Source of the DNA: Rhodospirillaceae bacterium
Lineage (GTDB): Bacteria; Pseudomonadota; Alphaproteobacteria; Rhodospirillales; Casp-alpha2
Direction: 5' to 3'
Assembly: GCA_002706405.1 (NCBI GenBank)
Contig: PALN01000016.1
Span: 1 to 49,103, forward strand
DNA length: 49,103 bases
Of the stretch, positions 25,054 through 33,849 are shown in pieces (position 1 is the first letter of the stretch; each line of letters begins with the position of its first letter). The notes under the pieces are model-generated. The model did not search any database. It was not told the DNA's origin and worked only from the letters and a program-made list of their open reading frames with translations. Position numbers and translations under genes: made by a program.

Positions 25054-25111
25054 GCGGACCTTTCTGACGAGGAATTTGGTGACCGCCGGATCGGAAATTG
25101 ACAACGGTGAA

Positions 25112-27022
25112 ATGACGGACCCGGACGCGCCGACGGTTTCGGTTGCTCAGGGCGCGGCCGTCATTGCCCGCCATCTGAAGACCTTGCCGAACACGCCGGG
25201 TGTCTACCGCATGATCGCCGGCGACGGTGCCATCCTCTATGTCGGCAAGGCCAAGGACCTGAAGAAGCGGGTCGTCGCCTATACGGCGCCGGAACGCCAA
25301 TCCACCCGCATCCGCCGCATGATTGCGCTGACCACCGACATGGAGTTCGTGACCACGGCGACGGAGGCGGAAGCCCTGCTGCTTGAGTCCAACCTGATCA
25401 AGCGCTACGCGCCGCGCTACAACATCCTGCTGCGTGACGACAAATCCTTTCCCTACATCCTGGTCACCGGCGATCACGACTACCCCCAGGTGGTGAAGTA
25501 CCGAGGGGCCAAGTCGCGGCCGGGGGACTACTTCGGGCCGTTCGCCTCCGTCTGGGCGGTCAACGACGCGCTCAACGTGCTGCAGCGGGCGTTCCTGCTG
25601 CGCTCGTGCTCGGACCATGTGTTTTCCGGCCGGTCCAGGCCCTGCCTGCTGTATCAGATCAAACGCTGCTCGGCACCGTGCGTCGGGCGCATTTCCAAGG
25701 ACGAATACGCGGACCTGGTCGGCCAGGCGCGGGCCTTCCTGACCGGCGGCTCGCGGGCCGTGCAGGCCGACCTGTCCAAGCGCATGCAGGCGGCGTCGGA
25801 TGCGCTCGAATTCGAACTGGCGGCCCAGTACCGCGACCGCATCCAGGCCATGACCCGCATTCAGGCCCATCAGGACATCAACATCCGCACCGTGGGGGAT
25901 GCCGATGTGGTCGCCGCCCATCGCCAGGGCGGGCAGACCTGCGTCCAGGTGTTCTTCTTCCGCACGGGCGCCAATTTCGGCAATCGGGCCTATTTCCCCA
26001 GCCACGGCCCCGACGACGACATGGGCGAGGTGCTGGAGGCCTTCCTGGGCCAATTCTACGCCCGCGCCTTGCCGCCCAAGGCGCTGATCCTCAGCCACGC
26101 CCTGCCCAATCGGGCGCTGGTCGAGGATGCGCTCTCCGTGCGCGCCGACCGGCGGGTCCGCATCATCGTTCCGACCCGCGGCGACAAGCGCAAGATGGTC
26201 GATCATGCGCGGAACAACGCGAAAGAGGCCCTGTCACGCCGTCAGTCGGAAAGTGCGACCCAGCGCAAGCTGCTGGAGGGGCTGGCGGACGCCCTGGGGC
26301 TCGAATCCGCCCCCGACCGGATCGAAGTCTATGACAACAGCCATGTCGGCGGGACCAAGGCCGTGGGCGGCATGATCGTGGCCGGCCCCGACGGGTTCGA
26401 AAAAGGCGCCTACCGCAAGTTCAATATCAAGGGGGCGGCCAACGTGCCGGACGCCGACGGCAAGGTGGGCACGGGCTTCGCCCCCGGGGATGATTACGCG
26501 ATGATGCGCGAAGTCCTGACCCGCCGGTTTTCCCGCGCGCTCAAGGACGATCCCGAGCGGGCCGAAGGCCAATGGCCGGACCTGATCCTGGTTGACGGCG
26601 GCAAGGGGCAGCTGGGAATTGCCCTGGAGGTGTTCGAGGACCTGGGGATCGAGGACGTGGCCCTGGCCGCCATCGCCAAAGGCCCCGACCGCAACGCCGG
26701 GCGCGAACATATCTTCATGCCAGACGGGCGCGAAATTCTGCTGAAACCCCAAGACCCGGTGCTCTATTTCCTGCAACGCCTGCGGGACGAGGCCCACCGC
26801 TTCGCCATCGGCGCCCATCGCGGCCGTCGGACCAAGGCGATCCAAACCTCGCGCCTGGACGAGGTTCCGGGTATCGGGGCGCAGCGCAAGCGGGCCCTGC
26901 TGCATCACTTCGGCCACGCCAAGGCGGTGGAAGAGGCGCGGCCCGAGGATATCGCCGCCGTCGACGGTATTTCCAAATCAATGGCGCGCAAAATCTATGA
27001 CTGGTTTCATCCTGACGATTGA
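25112..27022 (+). CDS. uvrC: Excinuclease ABC subunit C
   Basis: 636 residues. It makes both cuts in nucleotide excision repair with UvrB. The N-terminal GIY-YIG nuclease is TPGVYRM...AILYVGKAKDLKKRV. The UVR helix pair that binds UvrB is LEFELAAQYRDRIQAM. The RNase H-like second nuclease has IEVYDNSHVGGTKAVGGMIV and DLILVDGGKGQLG, and the C-terminal helix-hairpin-helix repeats end in YDWF. The start is ATG 25112 with GGTGA just upstream; the frame could begin at 25028 but that adds unconserved residues. pgsA follows after 102 bp. Confidence 0.97.
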   Translation: MTDPDAPTVSVAQGAAVIARHLKTLPNTPGVYRMIAGDGAILYVGKAKDLKKRVVAYTAPERQSTRIRRMIALTTDMEFVTTATEAEALLLESNLIKRYAPRYNILLRDDKSFPYILVTGDHDYPQVVKYRGAKSRPGDYFGPFASVWAVNDALNVLQRAFLLRSCSDHVFSGRSRPCLLYQIKRCSAPCVGRISKDEYADLVGQARAFLTGGSRAVQADLSKRMQAASDALEFELAAQYRDRIQAMTRIQAHQDINIRTVGDADVVAAHRQGGQTCVQVFFFRTGANFGNRAYFPSHGPDDDMGEVLEAFLGQFYARALPPKALILSHALPNRALVEDALSVRADRRVRIIVPTRGDKRKMVDHARNNAKEALSRRQSESATQRKLLEGLADALGLESAPDRIEVYDNSHVGGTKAVGGMIVAGPDGFEKGAYRKFNIKGAANVPDADGKVGTGFAPGDDYAMMREVLTRRFSRALKDDPERAEGQWPDLILVDGGKGQLGIALEVFEDLGIEDVALAAIAKGPDRNAGREHIFMPDGREILLKPQDPVLYFLQRLRDEAHRFAIGAHRGRRTKAIQTSRLDEVPGIGAQRKRALLHHFGHAKAVEEARPEDIAAVDGISKSMARKIYDWFHPDD

Positions 27023-27124
27023 TATGGTTGAATGCGCCCGCCGGTCATTCCCGCACTGGGGTGGGGAGGCCGGCACGGGGCGGCGCCGATCGGGGCCTAA
27101 AGGGCCCGAATTCGAAGCGCCGCG

Positions 27125-27754
27125 ATGGAGACGTTTTTGCTGACCCAGTTGCCGAACCTGTTGACCTTGTCGCGCATCGCCGCCATTCCGGTGGTGGTTT
27201 GCCTGATGCTGTTCATCGACGCCCCCTTGGGCAACTGGTTGGCCTTTGCCGTCTATTGCTATGCCTCCATCACCGATTTCTTTGACGGCTATCTCGCCCG
27301 TGCCTGGGATTTGCAGTCGTCCCTGGGCCGATTCCTCGACCCTATCGCCGACAAGCTGCTGATTTCGGCACTGCTGCTGGCGCTGGTCGGGGTTGACCGT
27401 TTCAACGGCATTCATATCCTGCCGGCCGCCGTCATCCTGTGCCGTGAAATCCTGGTTTCGGGCCTACGTGAATTCCTGGCCTCGGCCCGGGTCGGTTTGC
27501 CCGTCTCGACGTTGGCGAAGTGGAAGACCACGGTGCAGATCCTGGCTCTGGGGTTCCTCATCGTCGGCCCGGCCGGCCCTGACTTCGGCCCGCTTACGAC
27601 GACCGAGGTCGGTCTGTATGGCCTGTGGATCGCCGCCCTTCTGACGCTCGTTACCGGGTTCGACTACCTGCTCGCGGGACTGCGCCATATCCGCCGTGCC
27701 GATGACGCCCCGCCGCCCGCGCCGGGCGGCACGCAAGGCGCTGAAAACCATTGA
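27125..27754 (+). CDS. pgsA: CDP-diacylglycerol-glycerol-3-phosphate 3-phosphatidyltransferase
   Basis: 209 residues, about five membrane helices. It makes phosphatidylglycerol phosphate from CDP-diacylglycerol and glycerol-3-phosphate. The CDP-alcohol phosphotransferase motif D-x2-D-G-x2-A-R-x8-G-x3-D-x3-D is complete in DFFDGYLARAW...GRFLDPIADK. The start at ATG 27125 gives the usual LPNLLTLSRIAAIP opening. The C-terminus runs to 27754, 85 bp before mobB. Members of the family sit next to uvrC in many alphaproteobacteria. Confidence 0.96.
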   Translation: METFLLTQLPNLLTLSRIAAIPVVVCLMLFIDAPLGNWLAFAVYCYASITDFFDGYLARAWDLQSSLGRFLDPIADKLLISALLLALVGVDRFNGIHILPAAVILCREILVSGLREFLASARVGLPVSTLAKWKTTVQILALGFLIVGPAGPDFGPLTTTEVGLYGLWIAALLTLVTGFDYLLAGLRHIRRADDAPPPAPGGTQGAENH

Positions 27755-27839
27755 ATTTTGTGCCATTCTACCCAATATCAACGACCTTCCGGTGGCGCTC
27801 GGCCCGGCAGGTAAGAAACATCCAAGAGGAAACGGCGGG

Positions 27840-28382
27840 ATGAAGGTATTCGGCTTGGTCGGATGGAGCGGCAGCGGTAAAACGACCCTGCTGGTGCGTC
27901 TGATCCCGGAACTGACGTCGCGGGGGCTCACGGTTTCGACCATGAAGCATACCCACCACAATTTCGACATCGACCAGAAGGGCAAGGACTCTTACGAGCA
28001 CCGCGCCGCCGGGGCGACCGAGGTCATGCTGACCTCGGGCAAGCGCTGGGTCCTGCAGCGGGAATTGCGGGACGAGGACGAACCCGACATGGAAAGCCTG
28101 ATCCAGCGCATGGCGCCGGTCGACCTGATCCTGATCGAAGGCTTCAAACGCCACCGCCATGCCAAGCTGGAGGTCTTCCGCGCCGAAGTGGGTAAGGATC
28201 TGATCGCCGCCGATGACGACACCATCGTCGCCGTTGCCTCGGACGGGCCGGTCGACGGCGTGACCTGTCCGGTCCTGGACGTGAACGACGTCACGGCGGT
28301 CGCCGATTTCATCATCGCCCAGTGTGCCCTGGCGGTCCCCGCCGCCGGCAAGGCGGGCAAGGTGAGCCATGGCGCAGCTTAA
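27840..28382 (+). CDS. mobB: Molybdopterin-guanine dinucleotide biosynthesis protein B
   Basis: 180 residues, a P-loop GTPase (GWSGSGKTTLLVRL) that assists MobA in attaching GMP to molybdopterin. The MobB signatures KHTHHNFDIDQKGKDSYEHR and LILIEGFK are present. The start is ATG 27840, giving the family N-terminus MKVFGLVGWSGSGKT; the open frame extends upstream into the end of pgsA but is not conserved there. It overlaps moeA by 14 bp. No mobA is in the window. Confidence 0.95.
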   Translation: MKVFGLVGWSGSGKTTLLVRLIPELTSRGLTVSTMKHTHHNFDIDQKGKDSYEHRAAGATEVMLTSGKRWVLQRELRDEDEPDMESLIQRMAPVDLILIEGFKRHRHAKLEVFRAEVGKDLIAADDDTIVAVASDGPVDGVTCPVLDVNDVTAVADFIIAQCALAVPAAGKAGKVSHGAA

Positions 28383-29631
28383 GGACGATTGCTTCGCCTT
28401 TGACGGCGGCCTGATGCCGGTGGACGATGCCCTGGCGATCCTGGGCGAACGGGTGTCCTGTGTCGTCGGCAGCGAAGACATGCCCTTGCGTCAGGCCTTG
28501 GGCCGCATCCTGGCCGAAGACGTGACTGCCCCCCGCAACGTGCCGCCCCACGACAATTCCGCGGTCGACGGTTTCGCCGTCTATCACGCGGACCTGAACG
28601 CCGATGGCGACACCCGTCTGCCCATTGCCGGGCGGATCGCCGCCGGCCATCCCCTGGACGGGCCGGCCCAGCGCGGCAAGGCCTATCAGATTTTTACCGG
28701 CGCCCCCATGCCGAGCGGCGACGACGGCGGGCCGGATACCATCTTCATGGCGGAGGATGCCGAGGTCACGGGGGGCGAGGTCATCCTGCCCAAGGGCCTG
28801 AAGAAAGGGTCGAACCGGCGGTTCGCGGGCGAGGACGTACAACAGGGCGACGTGATCCTGCGGGCCGGGCAACGCCTGCGGGCCCAGGAAATCGGTCTTG
28901 CGGCCTCGGTCGGGCGCGGCGGGCTGACCGTGCGAAAAAAGCTGCGCGCGGCCGTGTTCTCGACCGGCGACGAGGTCCGCGACCCCGCCGAGGGCGCCCC
29001 CGAGGGCTGCATCTTCGACGCCAACCGCTACACGGTCATGAGCCTGCTGGACGGGCTCGGCTGCGCGGTCACGGATTTGGGCATCCTGCCGGACAATAAC
29101 GCGGCCATTGCCGCCGCCCTGGCGGCGGCCGAGGCGGGCCACGATCTGCTGATTACCTCGGGCGGGGTCTCCGCCGGCGAGGAAGATCATGTAAAAGCCG
29201 CCGTGGAAAGTCGGGGCTCCATCCATTTCTGGCGTCTGGCGATCAAGCCTGGGCGGCCCGTGGCCCTGGGGCAGGTGGGCGATACGGCCTTTGTCGGTCT
29301 GCCGGGCAACCCGGTCGCGGCCATGGTTACGTTCATGCTGATCGCCCGGCCGGTGATCATGATGCTGTCGGGGGCGGCGGAGACGGATGCCCCCCGCTTT
29401 GCGGTCAAGGCCGGCTTTTCCTACAAGAAAAAGACCGGGCGGCGCGAATGGGCGCGGGCCAAGCTTGTGCCGGGCGGCGGCATGCTTGTCGCGGAAAAAC
29501 GCCATTCGTCGGGGGCGGGAATTCTGACCTCCATGGTCGACGCCGACGGCTTGGTCGAACTGCCGGAAGAATTGACCGAACTGAAAGAGGGTGCGACCGT
29601 GAATTTCCTGCCGTTCCGTGAGGTGACCTGA
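28369..29631 (+). CDS. moeA: Molybdopterin molybdenumtransferase
   Basis: 420 residues. It inserts molybdate into adenylylated molybdopterin. Blocks include PPHDNSAVDGFAV near residue 60, the lid region TGAPMPSG, FSTGDEV, DANRYTVMSLLDGLG, the catalytic ITSGGVSAGEEDHVKA and VGLPGNPVAAMVTF; the C-terminal domain IV begins near residue 345. The start overlaps mobB by 14 bp, and the stop is directly abutted by the moaD ATG, so the four cofactor genes are one translationally coupled operon. Confidence 0.97.
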   Translation: MAQLKDDCFAFDGGLMPVDDALAILGERVSCVVGSEDMPLRQALGRILAEDVTAPRNVPPHDNSAVDGFAVYHADLNADGDTRLPIAGRIAAGHPLDGPAQRGKAYQIFTGAPMPSGDDGGPDTIFMAEDAEVTGGEVILPKGLKKGSNRRFAGEDVQQGDVILRAGQRLRAQEIGLAASVGRGGLTVRKKLRAAVFSTGDEVRDPAEGAPEGCIFDANRYTVMSLLDGLGCAVTDLGILPDNNAAIAAALAAAEAGHDLLITSGGVSAGEEDHVKAAVESRGSIHFWRLAIKPGRPVALGQVGDTAFVGLPGNPVAAMVTFMLIARPVIMMLSGAAETDAPRFAVKAGFSYKKKTGRREWARAKLVPGGGMLVAEKRHSSGAGILTSMVDADGLVELPEELTELKEGATVNFLPFREVT

Positions 29632-29895
29632 ATGACTGCACCCGTAAAACTGCTGTATTTCGCCTGGCTGCGTGAAAAGGCCGGGGTCGGCGAGGAAGAC
29701 GTCCAACCGCCGGCGACGGTCGCTACCGTGGCCCAGCTTATCGACTGGCTGGAGACCCAGGGCGGCGGCCGTGCCGAGGCCTTTGCCGACCGGAAGGTCG
29801 TGCGTGTCGCCGTGAACCAGGAATATGTTAGTCTGGACCATCCCGTGACGGCGGGCGACGAAGTCGCTTTCTTCCCGCCGGTGACGGGCGGCTGA
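29632..29895 (+). CDS. moaD: Molybdopterin synthase small subunit (sulfur carrier)
   Basis: 87 residues, ubiquitin-like fold, ending in the diagnostic FFPPVTGG. The C-terminal Gly-Gly is thiocarboxylated by MoeB and donates sulfur to precursor Z. The N-terminus is KLLYFAWLREKAGVGEEDV. The ATG follows the moeA stop with no gap. Its partner moaE starts 17 bp later. A MoeB-type activating enzyme is not in the window. Confidence 0.95.
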   Translation: MTAPVKLLYFAWLREKAGVGEEDVQPPATVATVAQLIDWLETQGGGRAEAFADRKVVRVAVNQEYVSLDHPVTAGDEVAFFPPVTGG

Positions 29896-29912
29896 CAGGG
29901 CGGGGCGAACCC

Positions 29913-30383
29913 ATGATCCGCGTACAGACCGACGATTTTGACCTGGGCGCCGAACTGAAGGCGCTGACCGCCGGCAACCACGCTATCGGCGGGTTGTGTT
30001 CCTTCGTCGGCCTGGTCCGCGACATGGCGGGCGGCGAGGCGATCGGCGCCATGACCCTGGAACATTATCCCGGCATGACGGAAAAGGAGCTGGAACGCAT
30101 CGAGGCGGAGGCCCAGGCGCGCTGGCCCCTTGACGCGACCCTGATCATCCATCGATACGGGCGGCTGGAGCCGGGGGACCAGATCGTTCTGGTCGCCGCT
30201 GCCTCGGCCCACCGCGAGGCGGCGTTCGAGGCCTGTCATTTCCTGATTGATTTTCTGAAGACCAAGGCCCCGTTCTGGAAGCTGGAGGGCACGCCCGGCG
30301 GCGGCCAGTGGGTCGATGCCCGCGATTCCGACGAGGCGGCGACTCGGCGCTGGACACAGTCTTCCGGGAAGGCGGCCGAGTGA
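29913..30383 (+). CDS. moaE: Molybdopterin synthase large subunit
   Basis: 156 residues. It holds the active site that converts cyclic pyranopterin monophosphate to molybdopterin using MoaD thiocarboxylate. Conserved blocks are GGLCSFVGLVRD, LEHYPGMTEKEL, IIHRYGRLEPGDQIVLVAAAS HR-rich helix, and FLIDFLKTKAPFWKLE with the catalytic lysines. The stop overlaps the GTG start of the HAD gene by 4 bp, so that phosphatase is co-translated with the cofactor operon. Confidence 0.96.
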   Translation: MIRVQTDDFDLGAELKALTAGNHAIGGLCSFVGLVRDMAGGEAIGAMTLEHYPGMTEKELERIEAEAQARWPLDATLIIHRYGRLEPGDQIVLVAAASAHREAAFEACHFLIDFLKTKAPFWKLEGTPGGGQWVDARDSDEAATRRWTQSSGKAAE

Positions 30384-31090
30384 CGGCGGGGGCGCCCACC
30401 GCCGCCGATATCGACCCGCGGGACATCGATGCGGTGTTCTTCGATTTCGACGGCGTGCTGGTCGAATCCAACGAGGTCAAGATCGACGCCTTTCGCCGTC
30501 TTTACGAACCTTTCGGGGCCGAAGTCGTGGAGCGGGTGATTGCCGAACATATCCGCCACGAAGGCGTGTCGCGGGTGGTCAAGCTGGAGCGCTTCCACCG
30601 GGAGTTCCTGAACATCACGCTGGATGACGATGGGTTGGCTGAATTGGCCGAAACCTATTCCAACATGGTCGAGGACGTCGTGGTCGCCTGCGACGCCGTG
30701 CCGGGCGCGGTCGCGGCATTGGACGCCTGGGCCAATCATTGCCCGCTTTATGTGGTGTCCGGAACGCCCCAGGATGAACTGCGCCGCATCGCCAAGCGCC
30801 GTGGCTTGGACGGGTATTTTTCAACCGTGTTCGGGTCGCCCCGCGTCAAACCGGACATTGTTGGAGACGAGCTTTCGCGGATCGGGGTTCAGGCGGACCG
30901 TGTCCTGTTCGTTGGCGATTCCATCACCGATTACGATTGTGCGGTGGCCGTCGGTACCCGCTTTCTCGGCCGCGTGCCGGCCTGGCGGGAAAGCCGGTTC
31001 CCGGACGGCACCGAGGTCGCCTCGGACATGTGGCCATTGGCCCTGGCCGGGGGCACGACGGCCCGGCCGCAGGCGGAGGCCGGGGCATGA
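30380..31090 (+). CDS. HAD superfamily hydrolase (phosphoglycolate phosphatase-like)
   Basis: 236 residues. The nucleophile motif is FFDFDGVLVESNEVK, motif II YVVSGTPQDEL, the motif III lysine in GSPRVKPDI, and motif IV LFVGDSITDYDCA; all catalytic Asp, Ser/Thr and Lys are present. A helical cap at about residues 35-105 puts it in the Gph/PGMB-like class. The substrate cannot be told from sequence. GTG 30380 overlaps the moaE stop as GTGA, and its own stop overlaps the LOG-family ATG, so it is translationally linked on both sides. That may be economy rather than function. Confidence 0.85.
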   Translation: MTAGAPTAADIDPRDIDAVFFDFDGVLVESNEVKIDAFRRLYEPFGAEVVERVIAEHIRHEGVSRVVKLERFHREFLNITLDDDGLAELAETYSNMVEDVVVACDAVPGAVAALDAWANHCPLYVVSGTPQDELRRIAKRRGLDGYFSTVFGSPRVKPDIVGDELSRIGVQADRVLFVGDSITDYDCAVAVGTRFLGRVPAWRESRFPDGTEVASDMWPLALAGGTTARPQAEAGA

Positions 31091-31917
31091 GCAACGGCGA
31101 CGACCCGGATCAGGTCTACCGTCCGCCCAAGGCTTACAAGAACGACCGCTTCCTGAATTCGCGGAGCGCCCGGGGCCTGCGGATCCTGGCGGAGTATGTC
31201 GAGCCGGCGGCACGTTTCGGCGCCTTCGACGTGGCGGATACGGTGGTGTTTTTCGGTTCGGCCCGCATTCTTCCCCGGGACGAGGCCGAACACCGCCTGC
31301 AGGCGGCCCGCGAACACGGCGGCGATGTCGCCCGCGCCGAGATGGCGCTGGACATGTCGCGTTACTATGAGGACGCCCGCGAACTGGCCCGGCGCCTGAC
31401 CGAATGGTCGAAAGGGCTGGAGGACAGGCACAAGCGCTTCATCGTGTGTTCCGGCGGCGGGCCTGGGATCATGGAGGCGGCGAACCGAGGGGCGTCGGAA
31501 GCCAAGGGCATCAACATCGGGCTGGGCATCTCCTTGCCCCACGAACAGCATGCCAACCCCTACATCACCCGCGAGATGTCCTTTGAATTCCACTACTTCT
31601 TCATGCGCAAGCTGTGGTTCATGTATCTCGCCAAGGCGCTGATCGTGTTTCCCGGCGGCTTCGGGTCCATGGACGAACTGTTCGAAACCCTGACCCTGAT
31701 CCAGACCGGCAAGATCAAGAAGCATATGCCGGTCGTCCTTTACGGCCGGAATTTCTGGGACGAAGTGCTGAACCTGGATGCCCTGGTGAAATACGGCACG
31801 ATCAATGCCGAGGATATCGACCTTCTGCACATGGTCGATACGGTCGACGAGGCCTTCTCCTATATCACCGGTGAACTGGCCAAGAGCTTGGACGCGCCCA
31901 AGGGGCCGGAGCTCTAG
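31087..31917 (+). CDS. LOG family protein (nucleotide 5'-monophosphate phosphoribohydrolase-like)
   Basis: 276 residues. The LOG signature pairs are both present: SGGGPGIMEAANRGASEA and VFPGGFGSMDELFETL (PGGxGTxxE form, with Ser in place of Thr). The family releases the base from AMP-type nucleotides, and some members make cytokinins. Older annotations call it lysine decarboxylase, which is wrong for this motif. This belongs to the longer bacterial branch with an N-terminal extension of about 70 residues (KNDRFLNSRSARGLRILAEY). ATG 31087 makes a 4-bp overlap with the HAD stop. Confidence 0.87.
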   Translation: MSNGDDPDQVYRPPKAYKNDRFLNSRSARGLRILAEYVEPAARFGAFDVADTVVFFGSARILPRDEAEHRLQAAREHGGDVARAEMALDMSRYYEDARELARRLTEWSKGLEDRHKRFIVCSGGGPGIMEAANRGASEAKGINIGLGISLPHEQHANPYITREMSFEFHYFFMRKLWFMYLAKALIVFPGGFGSMDELFETLTLIQTGKIKKHMPVVLYGRNFWDEVLNLDALVKYGTINAEDIDLLHMVDTVDEAFSYITGELAKSLDAPKGPEL

Positions 31918-31952
31918 GAACAGGCGCCCACCCCATACTTTATAACTATCGG

Positions 31953-31969
31953 TATGACTTTAGGTCATA
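31953..31969. promoter_or_regulatory. Small inverted repeat upstream of the cyclase gene
   Basis: TATGAC (31953-31958) and GTCATA (31964-31969) with a 5-bp spacer, about 100 bp before the cyclase ATG in an AT-rich leader. Possibly an operator; the binding protein is unknown. Confidence 0.3.
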
Positions 31970-32068
31970 TTCCATTTCTCGCGCCTTCCCAGTAAGTTAA
32001 AGGCAATTAAACGGTCGCGGTACCAAGGCCCTTCGCCCGCGAACGGCGCTCCAGGAGAATTGGTCAGA

Positions 32069-33835
32069 ATGTCGAGTGCCAGCCTTTCACGGCTTAGCAT
32101 TGTATGGAAGATGTTGGCGCCGACACCGCTTGTCGTGCTGATCAGTCTTGTCGTGGTGCTGTTGATCGTGCCGCCCATGGTGCGCACCAACGTCGAGGCC
32201 GCCGCCCGCGACGCCGCCCTTGAAACCATTCATCAGTACAAAACCGTGCGCGGGATCTACAGCCGCAACGTCGTCAGCAAAGTGCTCGCCCATCCGGAAT
32301 TTTCCGCGACCGTGGAGCACAGCGACAACATCAACGAAATTCCTCCGCCTGCAACCTTCATCCTGGATATCAGCGAGGCCTTGTCGAAAGAAGGCATCTC
32401 GCTGAAGTTCTACAGCCCCTATCCCTTCGCGAACCGCGCCGACCGTAAAATGGATGCCTTCGGCGCCAAGGCCTGGGCAGCGCTGAAGGCCGATCCGGAC
32501 GCGGTGATCAGTGAAGAGACGACCATCGGCGGTCACCGTGCCTACCGTGTTGCCGTGGGCGACGTTTTTCAAGATCAGACCTGCGTGGATTGTCATAACT
32601 ACCATCCTCTGTCGATTCAGAAGGGTTGGAAGCTGGGCGACTTGCGCGGCATTTTCGAGGTCGTCGTCGATGTGGAACGTCTGCTGGGGACCGGCGACAG
32701 GGTCAGCCGCTTCGTGATTGCGGCCTTCATCGCGAGCGGTTTGTTGATCGTCCTGGTCGGTGTGATGATCGGCCGCCCGATCGCCCACCGTCTGAGCGAG
32801 ATGCGGGGGGCCGTGCAGGCAGTCGCAGATGGGCGGTGGGATGTGGATATTCCCACCTCCAAATCCAACGACGAGATCGGTGCCTTGGGCGGCGCCTTGG
32901 AAGTGTTTCGCGAGAATGCCAAGCGGCGCGTCGAATTGGAGGAAGAGCAGCTTGATCTGTACAATCAGATCAAAGCGCAGATCGTTCTGTTGACGGATAC
33001 GAACAAATCCTTCGAACGGTTCGTGCCGAATACCTTCCTCAAGCTGTTGAAAAAAGAAAACGTCATCGACGTCAAGCTGGGTGATTACGCGCTGCGTGAC
33101 ATGTCGGTGCTGTTTACGGATATCCGTGACTTCACGGGACTGTCCGAAACGATGACGCCCAACGATAATTTCCGCTTCATCAATAACTACCTCGGCCGCA
33201 TGGGCCCGATCATCCGCGATCACAAGGGGTTCATCGACAAGTACATCGGTGATGCGATCATGGCGTTGTTCGATGAACCGGACAATGCGGTCGCGGCGGC
33301 AGTGGACATGCTGCAGCGCCTGGAACGCTATAACCAGGAAGAACGTATCCGCTACGGCCGTGACGCCATCCGCATCGGTATCGGCATCAATACGGGCTCC
33401 CTGATGCTCGGCACCATCGGTGAAGAGCACCGCATGGACGGCACCGTGATCAGCGATGCGGTCAACCTGTCGGCCCGGGTCGAGGGGCTGACGAAAGAAT
33501 ACGGCGTGCCCTTGATCATCACCGACAACACCCTGAATTCCCTATCGGACCCGGGGAAATATTCGATCCGGCCGCTGGATTCCGTGACGGTCAAAGGCAA
33601 GACCAAGCAGGTGACCGTGTTCGAAGTCCTGGATGGCCTTTCCGATCATGAACGTGCCGCCAAGGAAGCGACCCTTGATACCTATCTGGCCGCAATCGCG
33701 GCGCTAAAGTCGGGCCACATGGTTCGCGCCCGGAGATTGTTCGAGGAATGCCTCGCCGCCAATCCGAACGATATGCCCGTGCGTATGCGTCTGAGCCGCC
33801 TGGGGGCTGATGTCGACGTTAAGGTCGATGCCTAG
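32069..33835 (+). CDS. Membrane adenylate/guanylate cyclase with haem-binding DUF3365 (Tll0287-like) sensor
   Basis: 588 residues. Membrane helix 1 (about 19-38), then a periplasmic DUF3365/Tll0287-like domain (about 40-210) with a covalent haem motif C172-V-D-C175-H176, membrane helix 2 (about 214-236), a HAMP domain (about 236-290), a short coiled coil, and a class III cyclase domain (about 340-520). The cyclase keeps both metal Asp residues (D351 in LFTDIRDFTG, D395 in YIGDAIMAL) and the transition-state pair N466/R470 (DAVNLSARVEG), so it should be active. Haem redox state or a gas ligand outside the membrane probably sets cAMP or cGMP output. ATG 32069 has AGGAGAA 10 bases upstream. Confidence 0.88.
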   Translation: MSSASLSRLSIVWKMLAPTPLVVLISLVVVLLIVPPMVRTNVEAAARDAALETIHQYKTVRGIYSRNVVSKVLAHPEFSATVEHSDNINEIPPPATFILDISEALSKEGISLKFYSPYPFANRADRKMDAFGAKAWAALKADPDAVISEETTIGGHRAYRVAVGDVFQDQTCVDCHNYHPLSIQKGWKLGDLRGIFEVVVDVERLLGTGDRVSRFVIAAFIASGLLIVLVGVMIGRPIAHRLSEMRGAVQAVADGRWDVDIPTSKSNDEIGALGGALEVFRENAKRRVELEEEQLDLYNQIKAQIVLLTDTNKSFERFVPNTFLKLLKKENVIDVKLGDYALRDMSVLFTDIRDFTGLSETMTPNDNFRFINNYLGRMGPIIRDHKGFIDKYIGDAIMALFDEPDNAVAAAVDMLQRLERYNQEERIRYGRDAIRIGIGINTGSLMLGTIGEEHRMDGTVISDAVNLSARVEGLTKEYGVPLIITDNTLNSLSDPGKYSIRPLDSVTVKGKTKQVTVFEVLDGLSDHERAAKEATLDTYLAAIAALKSGHMVRARRLFEECLAANPNDMPVRMRLSRLGADVDVKVDA

Positions 33836-33849
33836 GCGCGATTTCTCGC

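Larger units (their letters stand above)
24695..25111. other. 417-bp gap with AT-rich tract and DnaA-box-like sites upstream of uvrC
   Basis: No gene was seen. An AT-rich run spans about 24843-24875. A consensus DnaA box, TTATCCACA, lies at 24958-24966. A facing imperfect box, CTATCCACG read on the minus strand, is at 24972-24980, and TTGTGCACA (one mismatch) is at 24760-24768. Near uvrC there is TATAGT (25021-25026) and a perfect 7-bp hairpin. It could be only a DnaA-controlled uvrC promoter, or an origin-like region. Confidence 0.5.

Noticed and set aside
31087..31917. The LOG family protein considered as lysine decarboxylase
   Set aside because: The GGGPGIMEAANRGA and PGGFGSMDE motifs define LOG phosphoribohydrolases; there is no PLP site.
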